From positions 806,001 to 870,000 of the forward strand of contig NC_013523.1 of assembly GCF_000024985.1 (NCBI RefSeq): a DNA stretch of 64,000 nucleotides. The letters are read 5' to 3'. The notes under the pieces were generated by a model. The model was not told the origin of the DNA. It was given only the letters and a program-made list of their open reading frames with translations, and made no database searches. This DNA comes from Sphaerobacter thermophilus DSM 20745. GTDB taxonomy: Bacteria; Chloroflexota; Chloroflexia; Thermomicrobiales; Thermomicrobiaceae. This document shows, one piece after another, positions 53,647 through 63,831 of the stretch (position 1 is the first letter of the stretch; every line of letters starts with the position of its first letter). A program made the position numbers and the translations under genes.

Positions 53647-54141
53647 TTATCGGTTCAGGCGCCAGATGGCGGCGTTGAGCACGGTCGCGAAGGTGGTCCA
53701 GGCCAGGTAGGGGAGCATCAGCCCCGCCGCCCGACCGGAGATGCGCGAGAAGCGCAGGGTCGTCGCGACGACCGCGATCCAGAGGGCAACGATGTTGATC
53801 AGCGCCGCGAAGGGCGAGCGGGCCCCGAAGAAGGCGGCCGACCAGAGCACGTTCAGCCCGAGCTGGACGCCGAAGAGCCGGAGCGCGGGGCGTGCCTCCG
53901 GGTCGGTGTCGCGGTGTTGCCAGATCATCGCGGCGGCGATGCCCATGAGGGCGTAGAGCACGGTCCAGACGGGGCCGAAGACCCAACCCGGTGGGTTGAA
54001 ACTTGGCTTGTTCAGTGTTTGGAACCAACCGTTGAGTCCGGCTCGGGTGAAGAAGGAGCCGATAAGGCCGGCGCCTTCGCAGATGAGAACCGCGACGATC
54101 GCCGGCTTGATCAGTCCGGTGCCTCTTCGAGTCTCTTCCAT
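53647..54141 (-). CDS. tspO: TspO/MBR-family membrane protein
   Basis: 164 residues with five membrane helices, the TspO architecture. Conserved elements: LNKPSFNPPGWVFGPVWTVLYALMGIAAAMIW (proline-rich loop and second helix), LGLNVLWSAAFFG and the final YLAWTTFATVLNAAIWRLN. TspO proteins bind porphyrins and related ligands and affect tetrapyrrole handling and stress. The ATG at 54141 follows GGGGAGG at about 10 nt. The gene stands alone. Confidence 0.9.
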   Translation of the reverse strand: MEETRRGTGLIKPAIVAVLICEGAGLIGSFFTRAGLNGWFQTLNKPSFNPPGWVFGPVWTVLYALMGIAAAMIWQHRDTDPEARPALRLFGVQLGLNVLWSAAFFGARSPFAALINIVALWIAVVATTLRFSRISGRAAGLMLPYLAWTTFATVLNAAIWRLNR

Positions 54142-54319
54142 ATTTTCCAACCTCCCCGAATTCTGAATGTCGGTGCAGCCGCGGTTCCCCGGTGTCCGTG
54201 ACCGGCGCGCAGCCTTTCCTGTGCATCGCCTACGCACGCGGCGGGCCGCGCGTGGTCCGGTCCGTCCGGTGATACACTCGCGGCGACGGGATGCCGGGCC
54301 TGGCCCGGTGGACTGAGCG

Positions 54320-55726
54320 GTGGCGGCAGTCGTGGTGGCGTCCTTCGAGCGACACGTCCAAGCGGCTGTGGAGCGGGCCGGACTTGGCCCGGACGACTGC
54401 GTGCTGATCGGATTTTCCGGCGGGGCCGACTCGCTGGCCCTGACCGCCTCGCTTCAGGCGATCCACGCGGCGGGCCGGGGTCCCCGTCCGCTGGCACTGC
54501 ACGTCAACCACCGGCTCCGGCCGGAGGCAGACGCAGACGCGGAGCGCGCGGTCGCGCTCGGGGAGGCCATGGGGGTGCCCGTCACCGTCGTCCCGGTCGA
54601 TGTCGGCGCGTGGGACCGGGTGCTGCGGGAGGGGACCGAATCGGCGGCGCGGGCGGCCCGCTACGCGGCGCTGGCGTCGGCGGCTCGGGAGTGGGGGGTG
54701 CGCTGGGTTGCAGTGGCGCACACGGCCAACGACCAGGCGGAGACGGTACTGCTGCGGCTCGCCCGCGGAGCCGGGCTCGACGGGCTGGCGGGGATGCGGG
54801 AGCAGAGCCACCGGCCGGTGCCGCTCGACCCCGACGAGAGCGAGGTGGTGCCGCTGTGGCTGCTGCGCCCGCTGTTGGGACTGACCCGGGCGCAGGTGGA
54901 ACGCTACGTCCGGGCGCGAGGTCTGGTGCCGATCGAGGACGCGTCAAATGTATCGCCGGTCTACCGGCGCAACCTCGTGCGGCACTCGGTCCTGCCGGAG
55001 TTGGAGCGGGTCGCGCCGGGGGTGATCGAGACCATCGCCCGTACGGCGACGTTGCTGGCGGACGACGCGGCGTATCTCCAGGCGGCGGCTGAGGCGGCGG
55101 GTGCGGACATCGTAGGGCGGGCCGGGCGGCTGGTGACAGTCGCGCGCGAGCCCCTGCGCAATCTGCACCCGGCGTTGCAGCGGCGCGTGCTGATCCTGGC
55201 GGCGCGGGAGGCTGGCGTCGACCCGGCTGGGCCGACGGCGGAACGGGTCGAGGCACTACGGCGGGCGGCGGTCGAGGGCGCGGTCGGCCGCGTGATCGAG
55301 GTCGGTGGGGGCGTCGGTGCGTGGGTGGACTACGCGTCGCTTGCCCTCGGGCCGCTGGAGAGTCTGGAGGAGGATCTGCGCCGGGCATCCGGCCGGCCGC
55401 TGATGCCGGCAGGCTCCGTGGAGCCGCTTCGGGCAGGGACGGAGATCGATCTCCCGCTGCTCAATGGTTGGCGGCTGCGGGGCCGCGTTGGACCCGGCGA
55501 CTGGTGCCTGCGCACGCGCAGGGCGGGAGACCGGGTCGCCGTGTCACGCGGACGGCACCGATCGTTGCAGGACTTTCTGGTCGACGCCAAGGTGGCGGCA
55601 TACCTGCGAGATTGGCTGCCGCTGCTGGAGCGGGATGGACTGATTGTGTGGGTGGCCGGTGTGCCGTCCCTGTCGTTCGACGACGCAGGGACGACGCTCC
55701 GGTGCGAGCGGTTGGAGGGCGACTGA
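54320..55726 (+). CDS. tilS: tRNA(Ile)-lysidine synthase
   Basis: 468 residues. It converts C34 of tRNA-Ile(CAT) to lysidine with ATP and lysine so that it reads AUA. The N-terminal PP-loop motif is IGFSGGADSLAL (about 34-45), followed by LHVNHRLRPEADAD and VAHTANDQAETVLLRLARGAG. DASNVSPVYRRNLVRHSVLP marks the substrate helix region, and a C-terminal TilS domain ends the protein (GDRVAVSRGRHRSLQDFLVDAKV). GTG start at 54320. It is followed 3 nt later by hpt and then ftsH, the usual tilS-hpt-ftsH order in many bacteria. Confidence 0.93.
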   Translation: MAAVVVASFERHVQAAVERAGLGPDDCVLIGFSGGADSLALTASLQAIHAAGRGPRPLALHVNHRLRPEADADAERAVALGEAMGVPVTVVPVDVGAWDRVLREGTESAARAARYAALASAAREWGVRWVAVAHTANDQAETVLLRLARGAGLDGLAGMREQSHRPVPLDPDESEVVPLWLLRPLLGLTRAQVERYVRARGLVPIEDASNVSPVYRRNLVRHSVLPELERVAPGVIETIARTATLLADDAAYLQAAAEAAGADIVGRAGRLVTVAREPLRNLHPALQRRVLILAAREAGVDPAGPTAERVEALRRAAVEGAVGRVIEVGGGVGAWVDYASLALGPLESLEEDLRRASGRPLMPAGSVEPLRAGTEIDLPLLNGWRLRGRVGPGDWCLRTRRAGDRVAVSRGRHRSLQDFLVDAKVAAYLRDWLPLLERDGLIVWVAGVPSLSFDDAGTTLRCERLEGD

Positions 55727-55729
55727 GCC

Positions 55730-56299
55730 GTGGCGGAGGGTTTGAGGGACATTCCCCTGCACCGGGGTCTGGACCGGATTCTGATCGACGAGGAGACCCT
55801 GCAGGCGCGCGTCAGGGAACTGGGGCGGGAGATCAGCGAGTACTACGGCGACCGCAGTCCCCTCCTGGTTGGGGTGCTGACCGGGGCGTTCGTCTTCATG
55901 GCCGACCTGGCACGGGCGATGGCGATGCCGCTCCGCGTCGAATTCATGGCGGTGTCGAGCTATGGACAGGCGACCCAGACATCGGGTGTCGTGCGGATCC
56001 TGAAGGATCTCGATCGGCCTATTGAAGGTGAGCATGTGCTGCTGGTCGAGGACATTATCGACAGTGGGTTGACGCTGGAATATCTCATCGATGTCCTGCA
56101 GCGGCGCAACCCGGCCTCGCTGCGACTCGTGGCCTTGCTGCGCAAGAACAAGCCGCGCAGCGTGCCCGCGCGGGCCGACTGGGTGGGCTTCGAGATCCCC
56201 GACGAGTTCGTCGTCGGCTACGGGCTGGACGTTGCCGGCCGCTACCGGAACCTCCCGTTCGTCGCCGTGGTCAAGCCCGATGCCGTGCTGGGCAAATAG
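55730..56299 (+). CDS. hpt: Hypoxanthine phosphoribosyltransferase
   Basis: 189 residues. It salvages hypoxanthine/guanine with PRPP. Motifs: LVGVLTGAFVFMADLARAM, the flexible loop with EFMAVSSYGQATQTSGVVRI, the PRPP signature VLLVEDIIDSGLTLEYL, and VGFEIPDEFVVGYGLDVAGRYRNLPF. The GTG start at 55730 lies 3 nt after tilS, with no separate promoter. Length is normal for the family. Confidence 0.94.
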   Translation: MAEGLRDIPLHRGLDRILIDEETLQARVRELGREISEYYGDRSPLLVGVLTGAFVFMADLARAMAMPLRVEFMAVSSYGQATQTSGVVRILKDLDRPIEGEHVLLVEDIIDSGLTLEYLIDVLQRRNPASLRLVALLRKNKPRSVPARADWVGFEIPDEFVVGYGLDVAGRYRNLPFVAVVKPDAVLGK

Positions 56300-56338
56300 G
56301 GTGCCGATCACCCGGCTGCCGAGGCGTCGCGTCCTGTC

Positions 56339-56347
56339 TGTTATAAT
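56339..56347 (+). promoter_or_regulatory. Extended -10 promoter upstream of ftsH
   Basis: TGTTATAAT: extended -10 (TGn) plus perfect TATAAT at 56342-56347, 83 nt before ftsH. No -35 box at the usual distance, as expected for an extended -10 promoter. Confidence 0.65.
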
Positions 56348-56429
56348 CAAGCTACCCTGTTTAGCCCGCGTGACCGTGGCGCAAGCACAGGGACCAATCG
56401 ATGCGCATGGCGCGGTCGGAGGGCACTGA

Positions 56430-58391
<1,962 letters not shown>

Positions 58392-58416
58392 CCGGCAGCA
58401 CAATAGAGACACCACA

Positions 58417-58447
58417 GCCACCCGGGCACGACAACGGCCCGGGTGGC
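58417..58447 (+). terminator. Terminator of ftsH
   Basis: Perfect 11-bp stem GCCACCCGGGC/GCCCGGGTGGC with 9-nt loop, then TTCGTCTCC, 25 nt after the stop. Confidence 0.7.
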
Positions 58448-58515
58448 TTCGTCTCCGGGACGTGCTTCCGGAGGCGACGGCGCACCTCAACGGTTGCGTG
58501 CCGCTGCGCGAGATG

Positions 58516-58779
58516 CTACGAGCCGGCGACCTCGGGCGCGGCGGTGTCCGGGAGCGGACAATCCATCACGATAGCGTCGATCTCGCTCCGCCAGGAGCGG
58601 TCGAGAACACTGTGGTAGTCGCGGCTGCGCATGAGCCGCATCGCGTCGCGTGCCGTGACACGGACCAGTCGTGTCCCGCAGCCCGCGCGCAGGAAATGGC
58701 GGCCGTCGGGGTCGCGAAAGATCAGGGTTTGGGGTTGGCTGAGCCGCCGGCCGATCACCTGGTAGCCCCGGGATTCCAT
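58516..58779 (-). CDS. Small hypothetical protein
   Basis: 87 residues from ATG 58779, with GAGGGAGGG about 6 nt upstream. The sequence MESRGYQVIGRRLSQPQTLIFRDPDGRHFLRAG...RVTARDAMRLMRSRDYHSVL suggests a compact alpha/beta domain with two Cys (GCGT, DCPL). No family recognised. The good ribosome-binding site argues that it is real. It lies between the ftsH terminator and tRNA-Ala. Confidence 0.5.
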   Translation of the reverse strand: MESRGYQVIGRRLSQPQTLIFRDPDGRHFLRAGCGTRLVRVTARDAMRLMRSRDYHSVLDRSWRSEIDAIVMDCPLPDTAAPEVAGS

Positions 58780-58960
58780 GGCGCACCCTCCCTCTCCGGT
58801 GCGTCGAGCGGTGAAGCGGTGGAAGGTGGGGTTCAAGATACGCTGAGCCGGCGCACCTCCGCGGATTGTGCGATCCGGTTGTTCGACCCTGGTGCGGTCG
58901 CGTCTGAATATGGAACCGTCGCGAGGCGTGCGACGGATTGCATATGTGAAGGATCGTGGG

Positions 58961-59033
<73 letters not shown>

Positions 59034-59062
59034 ACGGTCGGCCCCGTTCCGGAGCCTGGAGA

Positions 59063-59092
59063 AGTATACGAGGGATGCAGGGTCATTGTCAA
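59063..59092 (-). promoter_or_regulatory. Promoter of tRNA-Ala (minus strand)
   Basis: On the minus strand, TTGACA (59087-59092) and TATACT (59063-59068) with an 18-nt spacer, about 30 nt before the tRNA. Confidence 0.75.
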
Positions 59093-59311
59093 ACCGTCAC
59101 CAGGGCGAGCGAGAACCGCCGTTTTCCCCGTCGCTGTCACGAAATTGTGACGATGGTCCTGGAGATCAGGATGACGCTGTTGCCCTGGCTTGTCTACTAT
59201 ACACTCACCAAGGCCGCGTACGTACGGGCTTGAGACGAGGCCCGTGACAAGGCCCGAGCAAGCACCCCCAACTTCCCCATGTTTCCTCTGTTGACCCCCA
59301 AGATCGTCTCC

Positions 59312-59341
59312 CCGGCGCACCAGCGCCGGGTTCCCTCTTTT
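59312..59341 (+). terminator. Orphan intrinsic terminator
   Basis: 8-bp stem CCCGGCGC/GCGCCGGG with ACCA loop, then TTCCCTCTTTTTG. No upstream coding gene on this strand for 900 nt. Confidence 0.6.
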
Positions 59342-59537
59342 TGGCTTGTTGGCTTGGGCGAGGAGGGTCCGGGTGCTGTCCATTGGTGCAGGGTGAGTGG
59401 CTGGCCGGTGTGCCGCTCCCGGCCTGACCCAAGATCCGATATCGCGCACCACGCCGTGCGTCTACCCTGGTGCTCGTGAAGGACGATGTGGTCCACGACC
59501 GGCGATGGAGCCGGGAGCAGCCGAGAGGAGCACGACG

Positions 59538-59711
59538 GTGATCGGACCGATGATGGAGGTTCATGCCGAGGCGAGGCGCCAGGCCTTGCTGCTCGAGTCC
59601 GAGCGAGGGCGGCGGATCGTCGAGGTGGAACGCGGGCAGCGCCGGAGCGTGCGGTCGTCGATCGGGGGCCGCATCGTGCGCCTCGGAGCCTGGATCGCGG
59701 GCGAGCACTAG
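59538..59711 (+). CDS. Very small basic protein
   Basis: 57 residues from GTG 59538, 7-8 nt after GAGAGGAG. The sequence runs [19 protein letters not shown], then [19 protein letters not shown], and ends [13 protein letters not shown], i.e. an amphipathic, Arg-rich helix and a hydrophobic end. No family recognised. A clear hairpin terminator follows at 59743. Alternative starts at the two ATGs four codons later are possible. Confidence 0.5.
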   Translation: MIGPMMEVHAEARRQALLLESERGRRIVEVERGQRRSVRSSIGGRIVRLGAWIAGEH

Positions 59712-59742
59712 TCCAGGTACCAAACACGCTGAGGTCGGCACG

Positions 59743-59770
59743 GAGCCGGGTCCGTTCGTGGACCCGGCTC
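59743..59770 (+). terminator. Terminator after the small basic protein gene
   Basis: Perfect 11-bp stem GAGCCGGGTCC/GGACCCGGCTC with GTTCGT loop, then TGTCGTG. Confidence 0.6.
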
Positions 59771-59851
59771 TGTCGTGTCGACCGATCCCCGAGTCACATC
59801 TGGCCCGGTTGCGCGGCCTCGTCCAGAATAGGGGCGGAGAGGGGAGGGCGT

Positions 59852-60172
59852 ATGGCGTGGGTCTTTCTCTTGATCGCCGGCGCGCTCGAGGTCACCTGGG
59901 CGGTGGGGCTGAAGCTGTCTGATGGCTTTACCAAGCTGTGGCCGTCCGTCTGGACCATCGCTGCGATGATTCTGAGCTACGTCTTCCTGGCGCAGGCAGT
60001 GAAGTCGCTCCCGCTGGGGACCGCCTACGCCATCTGGACCGGGATCGGTGCCGTCGGCGCCGCAGTCGCTGGCATCTTCCTGTTCAAGGAGCCGGCCTCC
60101 GCATTGCGGCTGGTGTCGATCTCTCTCATTGTCGCCGGGATCATCGGGCTGCGGCTGGCAACGCCCGCGTAG
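59852..60172 (+). CDS. SMR-family exporter, SugE/Gdx type
   Basis: 106 residues with four membrane helices. The essential Glu13 lies in [25 protein letters not shown]; the GFT-x-L-x-PS signature after helix 1 is characteristic of the SugE/Gdx branch, which exports guanidinium ion, rather than the EmrE drug exporters. Then [19 protein letters not shown] and a last helix [18 protein letters not shown] 59852 follows GGGGAGGG. SMR proteins work as antiparallel dimers; a single-gene system such as this one suits a homodimer. I saw no guanidine riboswitch upstream. Confidence 0.88.
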   Translation: MAWVFLLIAGALEVTWAVGLKLSDGFTKLWPSVWTIAAMILSYVFLAQAVKSLPLGTAYAIWTGIGAVGAAVAGIFLFKEPASALRLVSISLIVAGIIGLRLATPA

Positions 60173-60413
60173 CCCGCTTCCCGCGGCTCGAAGGTCATTC
60201 CCTGGCCCACACCCTCCAGCGCTGCCGTCACACTCGCGACGGACGACGGGGGTGCGTCCCTTGCAGCCGGAACCACAGCAACCAGGACCTCCGAACCAAC
60301 CGAACCGGGAGCGCGAGACTTGGGCGCACCCGCCGTTGTATCGGCTCGACAGGCCAGCCAAAGTGAGCCGGACGGGTGCCGGCAGCCGGGGCCGCGACGA
60401 GACGAGGGGGGTG

Positions 60414-60860
60414 ATGACGGACGAACAGAGCGCGCCTGGGACACCACGGGACCGGCAGCTTGAGGAGGCGAACAAGGCCATCATCGCCGGCGCCTTCGAG
60501 GAGTGGGCAGCGGGAACGGGCGGCCCCTTCGCGCTGTTGGCTCACGACGTCTCGTGGACGATCGTCGGGAACAGCCCGGTGTCGCGGCGGTACGAGAGTC
60601 GCCAGGAATTCATGGACGCGGTGATTCATCCGTTCAACGCTCGGATGGCGTCGCCACTCGTGCCGACGGTTCCCTCGCTCTACGCTGAGAACGACTGGGT
60701 TATCGCCCTGTTCGACGCCGCAGGGACCGCGCGCGACGGCAAGCCGTATCGCAACACGTACTCGTGGTACCTGCGGCTGCGGGACGGCCGCATCGTCGAA
60801 GCCGTCGCCTTCTTCGACACGATTGCATTCACGGACCTCTGGAACCGGATCACGCCGTAG
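60414..60860 (+). CDS. SnoaL/NTF2-like protein
   Basis: 148 residues. NTF2-like cone fold: EEANKAIIAGAFEEWAAGTGGPFALLAHDVSWTIVG, SRRYESRQEFMDAVIHPF and the C-terminal YSWYLRLRDGRIVEAVAFFDTIAFTDLWNRI. Relatives include polyketide cyclases, ketosteroid isomerases and many with unknown roles; no specific catalytic set is clear. ATG 60414 (or GTG 60411) follows GAGGGGG. It is separated from the SMR gene by 240 nt without a strong terminator. Confidence 0.78.
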   Translation: MTDEQSAPGTPRDRQLEEANKAIIAGAFEEWAAGTGGPFALLAHDVSWTIVGNSPVSRRYESRQEFMDAVIHPFNARMASPLVPTVPSLYAENDWVIALFDAAGTARDGKPYRNTYSWYLRLRDGRIVEAVAFFDTIAFTDLWNRITP

Positions 60861-60971
60861 TGCGCTGCGTTCAGAGACCCAGGGGCGAGCCCGGAGCGGT
60901 CGAGACGTGACACCCGCACGATCCCCACGGGTGCCCGCTGTACCCCGAGTGACCGGCGTGCCGAGCAGGAA

Positions 60972-61002
60972 GGACCCCGCCAGGCCAGTCCAGGCGGGGT
61001 CC
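60972..61002. terminator. Hairpin between convergent SnoaL-like and LigM-like genes
   Basis: Perfect 10-bp stem GGACCCCGCC/GGCGGGGTCC with an 11-nt loop. On the minus strand it is followed by TTCCTGC. It may serve both genes. Confidence 0.6.
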
Positions 61003-61038
61003 GGTTGGGAGGCGGCTCAGGGGATCTAAGGAGCTCCC

Positions 61039-62457
61039 TCAACGTCCCGGTTTGACTGTCGCCCAGTACTCCTGCGCGACCCGGCTCAACGGGACCGGCG
61101 CCACTCGCGCACGCACTTCGAACTCGCGATGCCGTTCGATCCACGGACCGCTTCGGCTGCCGCCACCGTTGTCACCCCACACAACCACGACTTCCGACCC
61201 GGGTGTTGCGTACTCCTCGGGAACCAACGCGAGCGAGACCACGGCCTTCTCCGTGGCGAGGTAGCCGGTGTACTTCGACACGCCGATGATGTTCCCGTGC
61301 GGGTCCTGCACCCGGTCGTACTTCCACATGGCGTAGTCTGCCATCGGGAAGTCGAGACGCTTCGCCGGCATGTCGCTGTCGAAGAAGGCTGCCCGTTGGA
61401 GCTCGAGCACGTCGTCCGTGTTCCAGACCAGCGTCACCTTCCGCCGGTGCGGCTGTCCAGCCATCCGCTCGAGCGCTTCCCGGCCGATGAAGTCGTGATC
61501 GAACTTCACGATCCGTTCGTACCCCAGTTCATAGGGCGTCACGTAGTAGTCCTCGATCTTCGGGGAGTAGAAGCTGCCGCCAAGCGACAACGTGGCTTCC
61601 ATGGCGGTCGCCGGCAACCACTCGCGATACGGCCGCAGCTCTTCTCCCGTATAGATCGCCGGCAACGGGACGGCGAACCAACCCGACGGCAGCCCGCCTG
61701 GGAAGTACGCCAGCGATCCCACTCGCTTGAGGTCGAACCGCTCTCCCGCGTCGAGGAGCGCTCCCAGCACACGCTCGCGATCGTCCCACGGTCCTGACAG
61801 TTCGAAGCCCGGCGTGCCCGTCATGCTGTGGCGCAGGACCCACACTGGGCAGTTGGCGATCTTCAGCTCCACGAAGTTGAAGAACTTGATCTCCGGCAGA
61901 GGGCCACCGGTTACGGCTTCGAGGAGCGCGGTTGCGTTCGGTCCTTCGATCTGGAACCGGTAGAGGGTGCGGCGGCCTGATGGATTCAGCACATAGATCG
62001 GGTCGCGCTCCACCGTCACGTCGTAGCCGCCCGTGACCGCGTGATACTCGACCCAGTTATCGACGCCGAGGCCGACCAGGAGCAGCGTCTCGGGCTCGAG
62101 GCAGTAGAGGATCTGGTCTCCAACCATGTGCCCGCTCGGGGCGCAGGCAACGAACTGCTTGGCCTTGCCCGGGCCGAAGTTCTTGAAGCTGTTCACCCCC
62201 AGTCGCTCGAGGAGGCGCACGGCGTCCCGGCCGCGGACATAGAAGTTGACCATGTGGAAACTCTGATCGGCGAGGGCCACGGACTCGACGCTGGCACGCT
62301 GTTCATCCTGCCAGTTGGTGAACTCAGGGAGGACGTGTGGTGCCGGCTGAAGGGTCGCGGTCCATATGGCGAGCGTGCCCTTGGGGTTCCGAAAGAGATG
62401 ATCAACGATATTTGTCCCAGAGTCGAAAATGTCCTGAAGGGAACGAGGTGTCTGCAT
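61039..62457 (-). CDS. Tetrahydrofolate-dependent O-demethylase-like protein (LigM/GcvT family)
   Basis: 472 residues from ATG 62457 after GGAGGC. It has the GcvT/aminomethyltransferase fold: ADQSFHMVNFYVRGRDAVRLLERLGVN at the start, a central FQIEGPNATALLEAVTG, MTGTPGFELSGPWDDRE, and the barrel end VSLALVPEEYATPG. The length and the NFxVRGRDA...GVNSFKNF pattern fit the vanillate/3-O-methylgallate O-demethylase branch (LigM, about 471 aa) better than GcvT (about 370). It would move a methyl group from a methoxy-aromatic to tetrahydrofolate. No other lignin or folate genes are adjacent, so the substrate remains open. Confidence 0.78.
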   Translation of the reverse strand: MQTPRSLQDIFDSGTNIVDHLFRNPKGTLAIWTATLQPAPHVLPEFTNWQDEQRASVESVALADQSFHMVNFYVRGRDAVRLLERLGVNSFKNFGPGKAKQFVACAPSGHMVGDQILYCLEPETLLLVGLGVDNWVEYHAVTGGYDVTVERDPIYVLNPSGRRTLYRFQIEGPNATALLEAVTGGPLPEIKFFNFVELKIANCPVWVLRHSMTGTPGFELSGPWDDRERVLGALLDAGERFDLKRVGSLAYFPGGLPSGWFAVPLPAIYTGEELRPYREWLPATAMEATLSLGGSFYSPKIEDYYVTPYELGYERIVKFDHDFIGREALERMAGQPHRRKVTLVWNTDDVLELQRAAFFDSDMPAKRLDFPMADYAMWKYDRVQDPHGNIIGVSKYTGYLATEKAVVSLALVPEEYATPGSEVVVVWGDNGGGSRSGPWIERHREFEVRARVAPVPLSRVAQEYWATVKPGR

Positions 62458-62702
62458 ACACAGCCTCCGTCTCTTCACGGCTCCCGGACCTGTGCGGTAC
62501 CGGCGCAATGACAGGAAGATCCATGCCAGAGGCTGGTTGAACGTGTGCACCTCACTTTCGGGCGGGCGGCAGGTCGCCGTGCCGGGGACGTAGGTGCGGA
62601 TGCGCTGCTGGGCCGGGTTCGGCAGATCGAAGTTGTCACGTCACAGCCCATCACAGCGCGAGCGGTTACGCGTCGTGGCGGTGGGCTGGCTGCGGTGGAC
62701 AC

Positions 62703-62731
62703 AAAAAACCCGTCTGGCTCAGCCAGACGGG
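62703..62731 (-). terminator. Second terminator downstream of tRNA-Gly
   Basis: Perfect 10-bp stem CCCGTCTGGC/GCCAGACGGG with a 3-nt loop; six T residues follow on the minus strand (62703-62708). Confidence 0.8.
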
Positions 62732-62808
62732 GTCCGCTTCTCAAGCAATCAGGCTGGCTCTGTGCGCTGTGGGAATCACGCATGAAGCCAAGCGCCGTCG
62801 CCGAGCAC

Positions 62809-62838
62809 AAAAAAAGCCCGGATTCATACGGAATCCGG
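62809..62838 (-). terminator. First terminator downstream of tRNA-Gly
   Basis: 8-bp stem CCGGATTC/GAATCCGG with a 5-nt loop; about seven T residues follow on the minus strand (62809-62815). Confidence 0.8.
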
Positions 62839-62846
62839 ACCAAGGG

Positions 62847-62919
62847 AGCGGGTGATGGGATTCGAACCCACGACATCCTGCTTGGGAAGCAGGCACTCTG
62901 CCAACTGAGTTACACCCGC
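62847..62919 (-). tRNA. tRNA-Gly (anticodon CCC)
   Basis: On the minus strand: acceptor GCGGGTG with CACCCGC, D-arm CTC/GAG, anticodon stem CCTGC/GCAGG with loop TTCCCAA (CCC), T-arm GTGGG-TTCGAAT-CCCAT. TATACT (minus) at 62940-62945 is a good -10 box. Confidence 0.95.
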
Positions 62920-63147
62920 ATCAGTACCTGCCGACTCACAGTATAGCAGATGGTTCGGCACGTCGTCTAGAGGTGCTCCCGGGGGGGCCGGCGTGCCGTC
63001 GGTCGGTACCGTGGTCCCGCGCCGAGGAGGGTTTCAATGGGACGATTCTCCCGCGCGGGATCCTTGATGACAGGCTACCTTGTTGGGGTGGGTTGTTGGT
63101 GCCAGCGCCGCCGGAGGCGGTGCAGAGCCCGGAAGGGGAGGAGTATT

Positions 63148-63669
63148 GTGAGAGTTGCGCTGATGAGGATGACCGGACGCTGGGTGGCGCTCGTCGGGGC
63201 GGTCGCCGCAGTGCTGGCGATCACCTCGCTTCTGGTCGTGCCGCGCGTGGCCGGGCAGCAGGGCCAGACGATCGTCATCGATGTCGCGTTCGACCAGCCG
63301 AACATCCACCGCCTGGCGGAAGCGCCGGCCGGGGCGTGGCCCGCGCGTGGGGAGGTGTCCTCCGGCGGCGGCAAGATCTTCGACGGCGATCTGGAGGCCA
63401 CGGAGCAGATCGGCGAGTTCTACTTCATCGGCGTCGGCACGTCCGCTCCCGAGTACTTCGAGACCGCGGCCAACCATCTCTTCGAGGTGGCGCGCTTTGA
63501 GCTCTGGGGTCAGGGGAGCATCGACGTGATGGGGACCGTCACGTTCCGGGGCACGAGCCACCTCTCCATCACGGGCGGTACTGGTGCCTTCGCGATGGCG
63601 CGCGGGGAGTGCACTGAGGAGATGGTCGCCTCTCGTCGCGGGCGCTTCACCTGCTACATCGAGCGCTAG
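63148..63669 (+). CDS. Secreted protein of unknown function (allene-oxide-cyclase-barrel-like)
   Basis: 173 residues from GTG 63148, after GGGGAGGAG. A membrane segment or signal peptide (VALVGAVAAVLAITSLLVVPRVAG) is followed by about 140 exported residues. The stretch MGTVTFRGTSHLSITGGTGAFAMARGECTEE resembles the G-T-G-A-F/Y-x-x-A-R-G strand of dirigent/allene-oxide-cyclase-type beta barrels. That family call is tentative. Two Cys (GECTE and TCYIE) could form a disulfide. No operon partner. Confidence 0.55.
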   Translation: MRVALMRMTGRWVALVGAVAAVLAITSLLVVPRVAGQQGQTIVIDVAFDQPNIHRLAEAPAGAWPARGEVSSGGGKIFDGDLEATEQIGEFYFIGVGTSAPEYFETAANHLFEVARFELWGQGSIDVMGTVTFRGTSHLSITGGTGAFAMARGECTEEMVASRRGRFTCYIER

Positions 63670-63698
63670 GTATCAATCCACCTCTTCCAACGCGGCCT

Positions 63699-63740
63699 GA
63701 CGCCGCCTCGCCTAGCTGGTATGCCGTGTGAGGCGGCGTC
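63699..63740 (+). terminator. Hairpin after the secreted protein gene
   Basis: Perfect 11-bp stem GACGCCGCCTC/GAGGCGGCGTC with a 20-nt loop, 30 nt after the stop. No T-run. Confidence 0.45.
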
Positions 63741-63831
63741 CGTGTTGGAGGCGCGCATCGGGGCATTCCTCGTTACAATCCCGTGAGGGGCAAGGGCCCG
63801 AGGGGTGCCGAACTGAGAGCGAGGAGTGTTG

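Larger units (their letters stand above)
59034..59537. other. 504-nt intergenic region with an orphan terminator
   Basis: Holds the tRNA-Ala promoter on the minus strand. On the plus strand, ATGACG (59171-59176) and TACTAT (59195-59200) could be a promoter with an 18-nt spacer, and CCCGGCGC/GCGCCGGG (59312-59331) followed by CCCTCTTTTTG is a good terminator with no gene before it. The roughly 130 nt between could be a small RNA. No coding frame is convincing. Confidence 0.4.
62458..62846. other. Intergenic region upstream of the LigM-like gene
   Basis: About 390 nt with two minus-strand terminators behind tRNA-Gly (separate entries). The remaining 240 nt should carry the promoter of the LigM-like gene, but no clear -35/-10 pair was found. 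No gene. Confidence 0.4.

Noticed and set aside
59771-59851. Guanidine riboswitch before the SugE-like gene
   Set aside because: No ykkC-type or mini-ykkC hairpin with ACGR loops was visible in the 80 nt upstream.
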